Notes: generated by a model not told the origin, from the letters alone. Shown: positions 8,190-17,795, counted from the first letter of the stretch. The stretch: 58,170 nt of DNA from Nonomuraea endophytica (GCF_014203235.1 NZ_JACHIN010000015.1:39831-98000), one strand, 5' to 3'. A program made the numbers and translations.

Positions 8190-9803
8190 TTAGATGCCCC
8201 GCATCCGCAGTACGTGCAGGGCCAGCGTGAGGTTGAGCCGCAGGTGGTGGTCCTCGGTGAAGTTGCCGAGCATGCGCTCCAGCTTCCCGATCCGGTAGCG
8301 CAGCGTGTTGTAGTGGAAGTGCAGCCTGCGCGCGGTCTCGGCGACGTTGAGGTTCGTCTCCAGCAGGACCTGCAGGGTACGCCGCAGGTCGCCGTTCTCC
8401 GCGTCGTCGTCGCCGGCCAGCGGGCCCAGGGTCTCGCGGACGAAGGCGTGCAGTTCGTCGGTGTCGTTGACCAGCGACAGCAGCCGGTAAACGCCGAGCT
8501 GGTCGAACTGGGCGACCGCGCCGGGCCCGTGGAGCTGGCGGCCGACCCTGGCCGCCTTCAGCGCCTGGGAGTAGGCCTCGGGCAGGGTCGCCGGGGCGGT
8601 GCAGCGGCGGGAGGTGCCGGTCGAGAACGTGGCGGGCAGGGCGTCGGCCAGGGCGGCCGCGGCGTCCTTGGCCACCCGGGAGGCGTCCAGGGCGGCGTCG
8701 ACGACGGCGACGACCTCGTGGGAGAAGCCGGCGACCGCGCCGCGCGGGTCGTGCCTGCGCACGGCGGCGGTCCAGCCGTTGACCATGCGGTCCTGGGCGC
8801 TGCGCTCGTCGCCGTCGGGGTCCAGCTCGGCCACCAGGACGGTCACCGGCCGTTCCAGGTCCCAGCCGAAGGCGCGGGCCCGCGCGCTGATGCGTTCGGC
8901 GCCGCCGGCCCGGCCGGTGAGGACGTCGCGCAGGAAGTCGGCGCGGTACTTGCTCTCGACCGCGTTGACCGCCTCCTGCCGGGTGACGACCAGGGCGGCG
9001 ACGGTGGCGGTGCGTTCGAGTATGCCGATGTCGCTGTCGTGGATCGCGCCGGTCGGGCTGTAGGCGATGATCCGGCCGTGGTGGTGGCCGCCGGCGACCA
9101 CGGGGACCGAGGCGAGGGTACGGCCGGCCGTACCGGGGAGATCGGCGGGCGCCGAAGGCGGCGGCCCTTCGCGCGCGATCGACTCGCGTAACGCCGACAC
9201 GTGGTCGGCGGGCCCGGCGGCGGCGAGCACCCGGCCGCTGCCGTCGACGGCGGCCACCGCGACGTCGAGCAGCGCGGCCACCTCGGCGGTCACCTCGTTG
9301 AGCCCGCCCCCGGCCAGCACCACCTGCACCAGCGCCCGGTGCGCCTCCTCGGCGCGGGCGAGCACGGCTGCCTGCCGGTTGAGGATGTCGGTGAGGACCT
9401 GGTTGAGGATGTCGTCGAAGCCGACGTCGTTCGGCAGGATGATCAGCGGGAAGCCCAGCCGGTCGGCCTGCTCGACCATCTCCCCGGGCAGTTCGTCCAC
9501 GTAGCGCCCGAGCTTGATGGCCAGCGCGGCCAGCCCGCGCTCGTCGAGGTCGGCGACGAGCCGGCCGAGCGACTGCGGCGTGTTGCGCAGCGGGTAGCCG
9601 GTGGTGAGCAGCAGTTCGTGCGGCTTCACCCAGGCCAGGATGTCGGGCACCTCCATGACGTTGAGGCGCTGCACGATGCGGCCGAGCCCGCTCTCGCCGG
9701 CGATCAGGCGGGCGTCGGCGAGGGTCGAGACGCCCAGCACCTCCCCGACGGATACGCCGTGGATGATCGTGCCCGTGCTGGCCAGGCGTACGGGGGGCTC
9801 CAT
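8190..9803 (-). CDS. PucR-family transcriptional regulator
   Basis: A 537-residue PucR-type regulator. The N-terminal PucR domain (about 15-135, with VKPHELLLTTGYPLR) is followed by a long middle region and a C-terminal helix-turn-helix of the HTH_30 type (LETNLNVAETARRLHFHYNTLRYR without a break, about 485-525). PucR proteins activate purine catabolism genes, which fits its position between the leftward purine uptake/oxidation genes and the divergent FdrA set. The shared upstream region 9804-9933 carries GCCAAC-N13-GTTGGC at 9842-9866, a possible binding site. Confidence 0.95.
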   Translation of the reverse strand: MEPPVRLASTGTIIHGVSVGEVLGVSTLADARLIAGESGLGRIVQRLNVMEVPDILAWVKPHELLLTTGYPLRNTPQSLGRLVADLDERGLAALAIKLGRYVDELPGEMVEQADRLGFPLIILPNDVGFDDILNQVLTDILNRQAAVLARAEEAHRALVQVVLAGGGLNEVTAEVAALLDVAVAAVDGSGRVLAAAGPADHVSALRESIAREGPPPSAPADLPGTAGRTLASVPVVAGGHHHGRIIAYSPTGAIHDSDIGILERTATVAALVVTRQEAVNAVESKYRADFLRDVLTGRAGGAERISARARAFGWDLERPVTVLVAELDPDGDERSAQDRMVNGWTAAVRRHDPRGAVAGFSHEVVAVVDAALDASRVAKDAAAALADALPATFSTGTSRRCTAPATLPEAYSQALKAARVGRQLHGPGAVAQFDQLGVYRLLSLVNDTDELHAFVRETLGPLAGDDDAENGDLRRTLQVLLETNLNVAETARRLHFHYNTLRYRIGKLERMLGNFTEDHHLRLNLTLALHVLRMRGI

Positions 9804-9841
9804 GTGGTGATTGTGACCCCAGAAGCGGTCTGTCAGGAAGA

Positions 9842-9866
9842 GCCAACCTTCTCCGTCACTGTTGGC
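9842..9866. promoter_or_regulatory. Inverted repeat between divergent pucR and DUF2877 genes
   Basis: GCCAAC (9842-9847) and GTTGGC (9861-9866) form a perfect 6-bp inverted repeat with a 13-bp spacer. It lies 39 bp upstream of pucR and 68 bp upstream of the DUF2877 gene, a fitting place for an operator read by PucR. No consensus was available to compare with, so the role is a suggestion. Confidence 0.35.
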
Positions 9867-9933
9867 AAATTTCTCCGTACGGGGTGTCGTGGGGCCGTTC
9901 TACGGTCAGGTCCAAGGTCGGAAGGGAGGCCCG

Positions 9934-10809
9934 GTGACGGTCAGTACACATCCCAGGCGCGCCCGCACCCATGTGACCGGTGCGGCCAGCGCCGCCGTGC
10001 GCCCGGTCCTGGAGTCGCCGCGACGCCGCGCCCGCGTGCTCGCCGCATTCCCGACCGGCATCTACCTGGAGGTCAGGACCGATCTGGAACCGTCGGTGAT
10101 CGCGATCATCACCGGCGAGGCGACCCGCCTGCCCAACTCGGTCCTGCTCGCCGCCGACCTGCCGCACGTCACGGTGGGTGACGACGCGTCGGTGGGCGAG
10201 GGCACGATCGAGCTCGGCCGCCTCAGCCTGCGCGCCCGCCGCTGGTGGGACCCCGCCCCGCCGCTCGCTCCCGTCGATCCGGTACGGCTGGCCGTATCCC
10301 TGGATCCGGTACGCCCGGCACCCGGCCTGGCCGGTCACCAGGCGATAGAACTGCTGGCCGAATCCTGCGCCCGCGGCTGGCTGCTCGGCGTCGTGACCGC
10401 AGCCGAGCAACTGGTGGGCCTCGGCCCCGGACTCACCCCGAGCGGAGACGACGTCCTGGCCGGGCTGCTGGTGACCCTGCGCCACCTGGGCAAGTCCGCC
10501 GGGGTGGAGCGGGCCGTCTGGCTGGCCGACTGGCTGGCCGCGACCGTGACCTACGACGCCCGCACCAGGACCACGCCGATCTCCGCGACGCTCCTGCACT
10601 GCGCCGCCCGCGGCGAGTCGTGCCCGGAGGTGACCGGGGTCCTGCGCGCGCTGACCGGCCGCGGCGCGCTGGAACCGGCCGTGTCCCGGCTCTGCCGTCT
10701 GGGCCATACCTCGGGCGCCGACCTGGCCCAGGGCGTCGGGATCGGGCTGGCGACCATCCGCGCGCTGGCCGCCGCCCCGGTGCCGCCCGCGCTGGCGGGT
10801 GCCAGGTGA
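9934..10809 (+). CDS. DUF2877 protein (YlbF/AllH-like)
   Basis: A 291-residue DUF2877 protein, the family of E. coli YlbF (AllH). The conserved core LVGLGPGLTPSGDDVLAG near 160-177 is clear. Start chosen at GTG 9934, which follows a strong GGAAGGGAGG ribosome-binding site; an upstream ATG gives an implausible extension into the promoter. In E. coli the FdrA/YlbE/YlbF proteins (AllFGH) have been reported to form oxamate carbamoyltransferase at the end of anaerobic allantoin use. Here all three genes overlap by 4 bases and form one operon. Confidence 0.92.
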   Translation: MTVSTHPRRARTHVTGAASAAVRPVLESPRRRARVLAAFPTGIYLEVRTDLEPSVIAIITGEATRLPNSVLLAADLPHVTVGDDASVGEGTIELGRLSLRARRWWDPAPPLAPVDPVRLAVSLDPVRPAPGLAGHQAIELLAESCARGWLLGVVTAAEQLVGLGPGLTPSGDDVLAGLLVTLRHLGKSAGVERAVWLADWLAATVTYDARTRTTPISATLLHCAARGESCPEVTGVLRALTGRGALEPAVSRLCRLGHTSGADLAQGVGIGLATIRALAAAPVPPALAGAR

Positions 10810-12116
10810 GCACGGACGAGGTGGTCCTGCGCAAGGGCGTCTACCGCGACTCCGTCACGCTGATGCGGATCAGCAAGACCCTGTCCGACCTGGACGGCGT
10901 CGAGGTGGCCGTGGTCGCCATGGCCACGCCGCTCAACCTCGACCTGGCCCGCGACCTGGGCTTCGAGCTGCCCGCCGCCGACCCGGCCGACCTGCTGGTG
11001 GCGGTCAGGGGCGAGCGGGCCGAGGCCGCCCACGCCGAGCTCGACGCCCTGCTGTCCGCGAACGCCCCGCTCGCCGCCGCCTCCGACAGCGAGCAGCCGC
11101 CGCTCACCACCCGGTCGGCCGCCCGCCGTACGGAGGCCGGGGTGGTGCTGGTGTCGGTGCCGGGCGAGCACGCGTACGCGGAGGCGGTGGACGCGGTCGA
11201 GGCGGGGCTGTCCGTCATGGTGTTCAGCGACGGCGTGCCCGTCGAGCAGGAGATCGCGCTGAAGGACCTGGCCGCGGAGAAGGGCGTGCTGGTCATGGGG
11301 CCCGACTGCGGCACCGCGGTGATCTCCGGGGTGGGCCTGGGCTTCGCGAACGTCCTGCGGCCCGGTCCGGTGGGCATCGTGGCCGCCTCTGGCACCGGCG
11401 CGCAGCAGCTGTCGTGCCTGCTGGACCTGGCCGGGGTCGGCGTCAGCCACGTGCTGGGCGTCGGCGGGCGGGACCTGTCTCCCGAGGTCGGCGGGCGCTC
11501 GGCCAACCGGGCGATCGCGATGCTGGACGAGGATCCGGCCACCGAGCTGATCGTGCTGGTGTCCAAGCAGCCGCCGGTACGGCCGGCCGTACCGGCGAAG
11601 AGGTTCGTGGAGGCGTCGGCGGATCTGACGGCCACGGCCGAACACGTCCTCAAGGAGCTGGGGCGGCCCGTGCCCGAGTGGCCGGCCTGGCCCGCGTGGG
11701 CGGGCAGGACGGTCACCGGCGCGCTGCGCGGCATCTACTCGGGCGGGACGCTCTGCGCCGAGGCCGGGGGCGTGGCCGGGACCGGCACGTTCGTCGACTA
11801 CGGCGACGACGCCTACACGCGGGGCCGGCCGCACCCGATGATCGACCCGACGTTGCGGCTGGAGGCGCTGGCCGCGGTCGCGGAGGGGGACGTGGTGCTG
11901 ATGGACGTCGTGCTCGGCCACGGGGCCGACCCCGATCCGGCCGCCTCCTACGCGCACGCGATCGCCCGCTGCCCCGCCACGGTCGTCGTGGCGCTGATCG
12001 GCAGCGCGGGCGACCCGCAGGACCTGCACCGCCAGGCCGCCGCCTTCCGCGAGGCCGGCGCCGCCGTCTTCACCTCCAACGCCCAAGCCGCCCGGCACGC
12101 CAGGAGCCTGCTGTGA
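10806..12116 (+). CDS. fdrA: FdrA-family protein (AllF-like, acyl-CoA synthetase fold)
   Basis: A 436-residue FdrA-like protein with a succinyl-CoA-ligase-like fold. N-terminal RKGVYRDSVTLMRIS, the CoA-binding-like stretch VLVMGPDCGTAVISG and GPVGIVAASGTGAQQ, and the PHPMIDP motif near 342 are family hallmarks. At 436 residues it is shorter than E. coli FdrA (about 555). GTG start at 10806 overlaps the DUF2877 stop (GTGA). It probably supplies one subunit of a carbamoyltransferase working on oxamate or a related carbamoyl compound. Confidence 0.93.
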   Translation: MSTDEVVLRKGVYRDSVTLMRISKTLSDLDGVEVAVVAMATPLNLDLARDLGFELPAADPADLLVAVRGERAEAAHAELDALLSANAPLAAASDSEQPPLTTRSAARRTEAGVVLVSVPGEHAYAEAVDAVEAGLSVMVFSDGVPVEQEIALKDLAAEKGVLVMGPDCGTAVISGVGLGFANVLRPGPVGIVAASGTGAQQLSCLLDLAGVGVSHVLGVGGRDLSPEVGGRSANRAIAMLDEDPATELIVLVSKQPPVRPAVPAKRFVEASADLTATAEHVLKELGRPVPEWPAWPAWAGRTVTGALRGIYSGGTLCAEAGGVAGTGTFVDYGDDAYTRGRPHPMIDPTLRLEALAAVAEGDVVLMDVVLGHGADPDPAASYAHAIARCPATVVVALIGSAGDPQDLHRQAAAFREAGAAVFTSNAQAARHARSLL

Positions 12117-13501
12117 GCCTTCTGTCCGGCCCGCCACGGGTGATCACGGTCGGCGCCGAGCTGCTGGGCGAGGCGCTGGACGCGCAGGCGGTGCCGCGGA
12201 CCGCTGTCGCGTGGCGGCCGCCGCTGCCGGGCACCGCCGGCGCGCTGACGCGGGTGCTGCTCGATCCGCGCCGCGCCGCCGCCAACGAGCGGGCCGTGCG
12301 CCGCCTGACCGCCGCCCGCCCCCATCTGGCCGGGGTACGGCGGGCCGCCGAGGCGCTCGACCTCCCGCCCCGCACGTTCCTGCACGCGGGCCCGCCCATC
12401 ACCTGGGACCGGGCCTCGGGACCGATGCGCGGCGCCCTGATCGGCGCGACCCTGCTGGAAGGCTGGGCCGCCGACGAACGCGAGGCCAACGATCTGCTGG
12501 CCGACGGCCGGATCGCGCTCGAACCCTGCCACCACCACCGCGCGGTCGGCCCGATGGCCGGCGTGGTCAGCCCGTCGATGTGGATGTTCGAGGTACGCGA
12601 CGAGGAGCACGGCGGCGCCGCGTACTGCTCGCTCAACGAGGGCCTCGGCAAGGTCCTGCGCTACGGCGCCTACGGCCCCGAGGTGCTCGACCGGCTGCGC
12701 TGGATGGACGCGGTGCTGGGCCCGGCGCTGGCGGCGGCGCTGCGGGTGAGCGGGCCGATCGACCTGGGCGCGCTGATCGCCCAGGCGCTGCAGATGGGCG
12801 ACGAGCTCCACAACCGCAACCGCGCCGCCACGTCACTCCTGCTGCGTGAGCTGGCCCCGGCACTGGTCGAGGCGGCCCCCGGCACGGCGGCCGAGGTGCT
12901 GCGCTTCGCCGGCGGCAACGACCACTTCTTCCTCAACGCGGCGATGGCCGCCGCCAAGGCCGGCACGGACGCGGCGCGCGACATCCCCGGCTCTTCGCTG
13001 GTGGTGGCGATGGCGCGCAACGGCACCGACTTCGGGGTGCAGGTCTCGGGGCTGGGCTCGCAGTGGTTCACCGGTCCCGCCGGGGTGCCCGACGGTCTCT
13101 ATCTCGGCGCGTACGGCCCCGCCGACGCCAACCCGGACATCGGCGACTCGACGATCACCGAGACCGCGGGCCTGGGCGGCTTCGCGATGGCGGCGGCCCC
13201 GGCGATCGTGCGCTTCGTCGGCGGCGAGGTGGGGGACGCGGTGGCGGCCACCCGGTCCATGTACGAGATCACGCTGGCCGAGCATCCCGCCTACCAGATC
13301 CCGGGTCTGGGGTTCCGCGGGACGCCGGTGGGCATCGACGTCACGCTCGTGGCGCGGACCGGTGTGCTGCCGGTGGTCAACACCGGGATCGCGGGCCGCG
13401 TGGCCGGGACGGGGCAGGTCGGCGCGGGGCTGGTGAGCCCTCCGGCTGAGGCGTTCACCAAAGCGCTGGCGGCATTGACCAAGCGGGCCGCAATTCAGTA
13501 A
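12113..13501 (+). CDS. DUF1116 protein (YlbE/AllG-like)
   Basis: A 462-residue DUF1116 protein, the family of E. coli YlbE (AllG). Typical segments are ALEPCHHHRAVGPMAGVVSPS near 137-157, QMGDELHNRN near 228 and FFLNAAMAAAKA near 268. It starts at GTG 12113, overlapping the fdrA stop. The operon ends here; no carbamate kinase gene follows, although that enzyme completes the pathway in E. coli. It may be encoded elsewhere, or the carbamoyl phosphate may be used directly. Confidence 0.92.
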   Translation: MSLLSGPPRVITVGAELLGEALDAQAVPRTAVAWRPPLPGTAGALTRVLLDPRRAAANERAVRRLTAARPHLAGVRRAAEALDLPPRTFLHAGPPITWDRASGPMRGALIGATLLEGWAADEREANDLLADGRIALEPCHHHRAVGPMAGVVSPSMWMFEVRDEEHGGAAYCSLNEGLGKVLRYGAYGPEVLDRLRWMDAVLGPALAAALRVSGPIDLGALIAQALQMGDELHNRNRAATSLLLRELAPALVEAAPGTAAEVLRFAGGNDHFFLNAAMAAAKAGTDAARDIPGSSLVVAMARNGTDFGVQVSGLGSQWFTGPAGVPDGLYLGAYGPADANPDIGDSTITETAGLGGFAMAAAPAIVRFVGGEVGDAVAATRSMYEITLAEHPAYQIPGLGFRGTPVGIDVTLVARTGVLPVVNTGIAGRVAGTGQVGAGLVSPPAEAFTKALAALTKRAAIQ

Positions 13502-13659
13502 GTGATCCATTCAAATAACACGTTTTACCAGGTCAGCCAGCCTTTTAGAGTGATATATCAGCGTTCAACTTCCGTTCGTCAATCAACTGCCTATATCGTG
13601 TCGAACCTCATAATCTAGAAGTATCGTGTTACCGATGAGGCTGGAGATGGGGGCGGGAG

Positions 13660-16128
13660 ATGTCAGCCGACCGCGTGCTCAGCGGGCCAGGCGCCGAGGG
13701 CGTTCCGCAGAGCCAGGGCCGACTGATCGGCCGGCGCTACCGTCTGATGTCGCCTGTCGGACGCGGCGGCATGGGCATGGTGTGGCACGCCCATGACGTG
13801 CTGCTCGACCGCGCCGTCGCCGTCAAGGAGCTGATCCTCCCCTACGGGCTCGACCACTCCGGCGCCCAGGTCGCCAACCGCCGCATGCTGCGCGAGGCCC
13901 GCTCCGCCGCGCGCCTCACCCACCCCGGCATCGTCACCGTCCACGACGTCGTCGAAGAGGACGGGCGGCCGTGGATCGTCATGGAACTCGTCCGCGCCTG
14001 GTCACTTGAGCAGGCCGTACGGCAGAGCGGCCCCCTGCCCGTCATCCAGGCCGCCGAGATCGGCATCCGGGTCCTCGACGCGCTGCGGCACGCGCACGCC
14101 GCCGGAATCCTGCACCGCGACGTCAAACCCGGCAACGTACTGCTGACCTCCGACCGGGTCGTGCTGACCGACTTCGGCATCGCCGCCATCGAAGGCGACG
14201 TCACCATCACCCAGACCGGGCTGCTCATGGGCTCGCCCGCCTACATCCCGCCGGAGCGGCTGTCCGGCCAGCCCATCACGCAGGCGGCCGACCTGTGGTC
14301 GTTCGGCGCCACACTGTACGCCGCCGTCGAGGGCCGCCCGCCGTACGAGGGGCCCGACGCCATCGCCGTACTCGGCGCCGTCCTCACCCAGGACCCGATC
14401 AGACCCCAGCGGGCCGGAGCCCTGCTCGGCGTCATCGAGGGCCTCCTGCGCAAGAACCCCGCCGAGCGCATGGCCGCCGCCCAGGTCGCCGAGCAGCTCG
14501 AGAAGGTCCTGCACGCCCACGGCTCCCGGCCGCCGCGCGGCCCCGAGACCAGCCGCCTGCCCACCCAGGCGGACCCGACACCGGTCGGGCTGCTGCCTCC
14601 GCTGGAACCGCCGTCGGGGCCGATGCCTTCGCGGATCGTGGAGACGCCTTCCGGGCCGGTACGCGTGCCGTACGACCCGCTGAAGAGCCCGTCCGGCGGC
14701 TACGTCATGCCGTACGACGGCCTCGCCAGCCCGTCCGGCAGCCACAACACCCAGCAGATCCAGCAGCCCGGCACCTCCTTCGACGCCTTCACCAGCCACT
14801 CCGGCCCGCTCCCCGCAGGCGGCTACGACTCCCTGGCGGGCACCCAGGACCCCCTCCCCCCGCTCCCCCTCGCCACCCCCGGCCCCCACCCCCAGCCAAC
14901 CCGCCCACCCCTACCCGGCCACCTATCGCAGACCGGCCACCCGCCATCGCCCGGCCACCTATCCCAGACCGGCCACCCGCCCCAGACCGGCCACGCACCC
15001 TTGACCGGCCACCCACAGCCGGGGGGGCAGTCACCGTCGGGCGCCCACGACCTGCGGTCACCATCGGGCCCGCACGACCTCCGCTCCCCCTCCAGCCCCC
15101 ACGACCCCTTTGCCGCGCAACCCCAGCCCGACGCGCACGATTTCCGCTCGCCCTCCGGACCCCACGACCTGCGCTCGCCCTCCGGGCCGCACGCGTTCTC
15201 GGGGCCGCAGTCGTCGTCCGGGTCGCATGACCTGCGCTCGCCGTCAGGTGGCGTGTCCTCGCCTGTGGGGCCGCCCTCGCTGGAGTCGGCGTCGGGGCCC
15301 GGGATCGTGCAGCCGACGTTCGGAGGTGTGTCGGGGCCTCAGCCGATCCTGCCGCTGACCAGCGACGTCCGCAGCGCGCCCTGGCCGCTGGCCTCGGCGG
15401 ACGACCTGCGCGAACAGTCCAGGGACCTGTCCCGCGGCCTCGGCGCGAGCCGTACCTCGAAAGCGCCGGAACGACTGACCAGGAGCCGCAGACGCCCCGC
15501 CGACGACGGTTCCGGCTGGATGCGCGACGGCCGCCCCACCCCGCGCCTCATCATCACCGCCCTGACCGGCGTGGGCGCGGTGGCGGTGGCGATCTGGCTC
15601 CTGACCTCGGGCGGCACCTCCACCCCGCCAACGGCCGCGAGCACCGCACCGTCATCGTCGTCGAGCACGGCGCCCGAGCCATCAGTGGCAACCGTCCCCG
15701 ACGGCTACAGGGAACACACCGCGGCCGGCTTCACCGCGGCCCTGCCCGACACATGGAAGGCCGCCACGGCCGACGGCGCCGCCACGTTCACCGGCCCCAA
15801 GGACTCGGGCATGAAGATCACCGTCCAGCAGACGGCCCCGCAGCCGGACGGCGGCGTGGCCGAACTGTCCAAGGAGGAGGCGGACGGCGGCGTAGAGGGC
15901 TACATCCAGGTACAGCTCCAGGCCCTGGAGTGGCGCGGCTGGAAGTCGGCCGACTGGGAGTACACCTACGCGCTGGAGAACGGCGTCCCCATGCACGCCC
16001 TGACCCGCTTCGTCAGCATCGACGATGCCGCCGCCTACAAAATCACCTTCGCCATCCCCGAACTCAAGTGGGACGACCAAACCGAAACCCGCAACACCTT
16101 CCTCAGCACCTTCCGCCCCGCCACCTAA
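13660..16128 (+). CDS. Membrane Ser/Thr protein kinase with long repeat-rich linker
   Basis: An 822-residue PknB-like kinase. Kinase domain about 22-285: glycine loop GRGGMGMVW (34-42), Lys56, HRDVKPGN (152-159), DFG (171-173) and SPAYIPPERL, so it should be active. Residues about 290-600 are low complexity with two repeat families, TGHPP/GHLSQTG (about 408-465) and LRSPSGPHD (about 463-535). One membrane helix lies near 630-651, then a Ser/Pro linker and an external domain of about 150 residues with no PASTA motif. The 158-bp upstream gap 13502-13659 is unusually AT-rich for the window and is the likely promoter. The Ser/Pro repeats could be kinase target sites or a wall-spanning tether (inference). 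Confidence 0.94.
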   Translation: MSADRVLSGPGAEGVPQSQGRLIGRRYRLMSPVGRGGMGMVWHAHDVLLDRAVAVKELILPYGLDHSGAQVANRRMLREARSAARLTHPGIVTVHDVVEEDGRPWIVMELVRAWSLEQAVRQSGPLPVIQAAEIGIRVLDALRHAHAAGILHRDVKPGNVLLTSDRVVLTDFGIAAIEGDVTITQTGLLMGSPAYIPPERLSGQPITQAADLWSFGATLYAAVEGRPPYEGPDAIAVLGAVLTQDPIRPQRAGALLGVIEGLLRKNPAERMAAAQVAEQLEKVLHAHGSRPPRGPETSRLPTQADPTPVGLLPPLEPPSGPMPSRIVETPSGPVRVPYDPLKSPSGGYVMPYDGLASPSGSHNTQQIQQPGTSFDAFTSHSGPLPAGGYDSLAGTQDPLPPLPLATPGPHPQPTRPPLPGHLSQTGHPPSPGHLSQTGHPPQTGHAPLTGHPQPGGQSPSGAHDLRSPSGPHDLRSPSSPHDPFAAQPQPDAHDFRSPSGPHDLRSPSGPHAFSGPQSSSGSHDLRSPSGGVSSPVGPPSLESASGPGIVQPTFGGVSGPQPILPLTSDVRSAPWPLASADDLREQSRDLSRGLGASRTSKAPERLTRSRRRPADDGSGWMRDGRPTPRLIITALTGVGAVAVAIWLLTSGGTSTPPTAASTAPSSSSSTAPEPSVATVPDGYREHTAAGFTAALPDTWKAATADGAATFTGPKDSGMKITVQQTAPQPDGGVAELSKEEADGGVEGYIQVQLQALEWRGWKSADWEYTYALENGVPMHALTRFVSIDDAAAYKITFAIPELKWDDQTETRNTFLSTFRPAT

Positions 16129-16419
16129 CCCCGGCCCCGACACCCAGGCACCCCGTCACGCCCCTCCCGGCACTGCCCCGGCCAGCACCGTGCGCCCGCC
16201 CACACCCTGCGTCCTCTGGCGCGAACCGCTACGGCGTCCAACCAGAGGCGGGCCGGACACCTAGGCGGGCTCCATGCGCCCGACCAGCCCCGCAGCCCCC
16301 GCCGGGAGCCGGACCGGGGATGTGGTCCGTCCGGAGGCGTGGGCGGGTTGGTGGCGGCTTTCGGTCCTGGGTTTCGATGCGCGTACCGGGAAAGGAACGG
16401 CGGCCTGTACGGTGCGGGC

Positions 16420-17235
16420 ATGAGGGTGCACGCGCTTCATGTCTATCCGATCAAGTCCACCCAGGGACACGACCTCGACAGCGCCGAGGTGGAGCCGTGG
16501 GGGCTGGCCGACGATCGGCGGTACCTGGTGGTGGACGAGCGTGGTGAGATGATCACCGCTCGCCAGCTCCCGAGGCTGCTGGCCTGCCGGGCCGAGGTAG
16601 CGGGCGGCACGCTGACGCTGACGGGCCCGCACGCCGATCCTCTCCTGGTACGGCCGGCCGCGGCGATGACCGGTATCACCATCGGCCGCACCGTAGTGGA
16701 GCTGCGCGACTGCGGCGACGAGGCGGCCGCCTGGCTGTCGGCGCTGCTGGACCGCCCGGCCCGCCTGAAGTGGCTCGACGACCCGACCCGCCGCCCCATC
16801 AACCCCGAGTACAGCAGGCCGGACGACCGGGTCAGCCTGGCCGACGGCTACCCACTGCACCTCACCACCACGACCTCCCTCGCCCAGCTGAACGACTGGA
16901 TCGCCGAAACCGCCATCGAACGCGGCGAAAACTTGCCGGACCCGCTCCCGATGCGCCGCTTCCGTCCGAACGTGGTGGTGGACGGGGTGACAAAACCGTT
17001 CGCCGAAGACCACTGGAAGCGAGTACGCATCGGCGACCTGGACTTCCGCGTCACCAAGGGCTGCGACCGATGCGTCCTGACCACCATCGACCCCACCACC
17101 TACACCAAGGGCAAGGAACCCATCCGCACCCTCTCCAAGCACCGCAGGTGGGACGGCAAGGTCTGGTTCGGCATCAACCTCATCCCCGACACCCCCGGCC
17201 ACATCACCCTGGGCGACCCAGTCACCCCCCTGTAG
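16420..17235 (+). CDS. MOSC-domain protein
   Basis: A 271-residue protein with an N-terminal MOSC_N barrel (VHALHVYPIKS, 3-13) and a C-terminal MOSC domain holding the conserved Cys region KGCDRCVLTTIDP near 207-219, as in mARC/YcbX molybdenum-cofactor proteins. It may carry a sulfurated Mo cofactor and reduce N-hydroxylated compounds. ATG start at 16420; an upstream in-frame start would add 27 poorly conserved residues. The 291 bp before it hold no feature I can name. The domain family knows molybdenum cofactor, but it is far from the hydroxylase operon and no link is shown. Confidence 0.93.
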   Translation: MRVHALHVYPIKSTQGHDLDSAEVEPWGLADDRRYLVVDERGEMITARQLPRLLACRAEVAGGTLTLTGPHADPLLVRPAAAMTGITIGRTVVELRDCGDEAAAWLSALLDRPARLKWLDDPTRRPINPEYSRPDDRVSLADGYPLHLTTTTSLAQLNDWIAETAIERGENLPDPLPMRRFRPNVVVDGVTKPFAEDHWKRVRIGDLDFRVTKGCDRCVLTTIDPTTYTKGKEPIRTLSKHRRWDGKVWFGINLIPDTPGHITLGDPVTPL

Positions 17236-17456
17236 CCACACCCCCACAAACCCACCAACATCCCACCCAAGAACCCACCTCGCCCGCGAAGTAGCCCCAC
17301 AACCCACACAAGCCCACGCGCCACACAACCCCACGCGCCACACAACCCCACGAGTCTCACGAACACACAAGCGCACGAGCCCGCGAGCGGGCCGGTGGGC
17401 GGAGCAGAGCGGGCGGCCGGCGCGAGCGCACGAGCGGGCAGAGCGCAGCGGGAGGA

Positions 17457-17526
17457 CAGCCCGAGCGAAGCAGCCCGAGCGAAGCAGCCCGAGCGAAGCA
17501 GCCCGAGCGAAGCAGCCCGAGCGAAG
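17457..17526. repeat. 14-bp tandem repeat, 5 copies
   Basis: Five perfect copies of CAGCCCGAGCGAAG in the spacer upstream of the MFS transporter. The unit length is not a multiple of three, so a coding role is unlikely. Confidence 0.95.
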
Positions 17527-17635
17527 CGCGGACGGACGGGCGGGCCGAGCGGGCGGACGGGCTGAGCGCGGACGGGTGATGAGGCGGAGTGCGCGAGAGG
17601 GCGGAGTGGGCGGGCGGGTTCTGGGATGCTCGTGG

Positions 17636-17649
17636 GTCGTCTAGACGAC
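17636..17649. promoter_or_regulatory. 14-bp perfect palindrome upstream of MFS gene
   Basis: GTCGTCTAGACGAC is self-complementary across all 14 bases. It is 147 bp upstream of the chosen transporter start. A dimeric repressor site is possible, but no regulator gene adjoins it. Confidence 0.35.
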
Positions 17650-17795
17650 GGCTGGTTGGCTGATCCCGCCCAGTAGGGGCCCTTGCCCGCAAAGCCGTCC
17701 ATCGGGACGTCATGGCCGGTCGTCCACCGATCCCCCACACCCGCCCCACCTAGACCGTAAATGGCAGCTTTCCGGTGGTATGGGACACTTCACCG

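Larger units (their letters stand above)
17236..17795. other. Repeat-rich intergenic spacer
   Basis: About 560 bp without a convincing gene. It holds two tandem copies of a 17-bp unit CCCACGCGCCACACAAC (17313-17346), five tandem copies of CAGCCCGAGCGAAG (17457-17526) and a perfect 14-bp palindrome GTCGTCTAGACGAC (17636-17649). Frames through the repeats are shadows with biased composition. The palindrome is about 145 bp from the transporter start and could be an operator. Confidence 0.8.
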
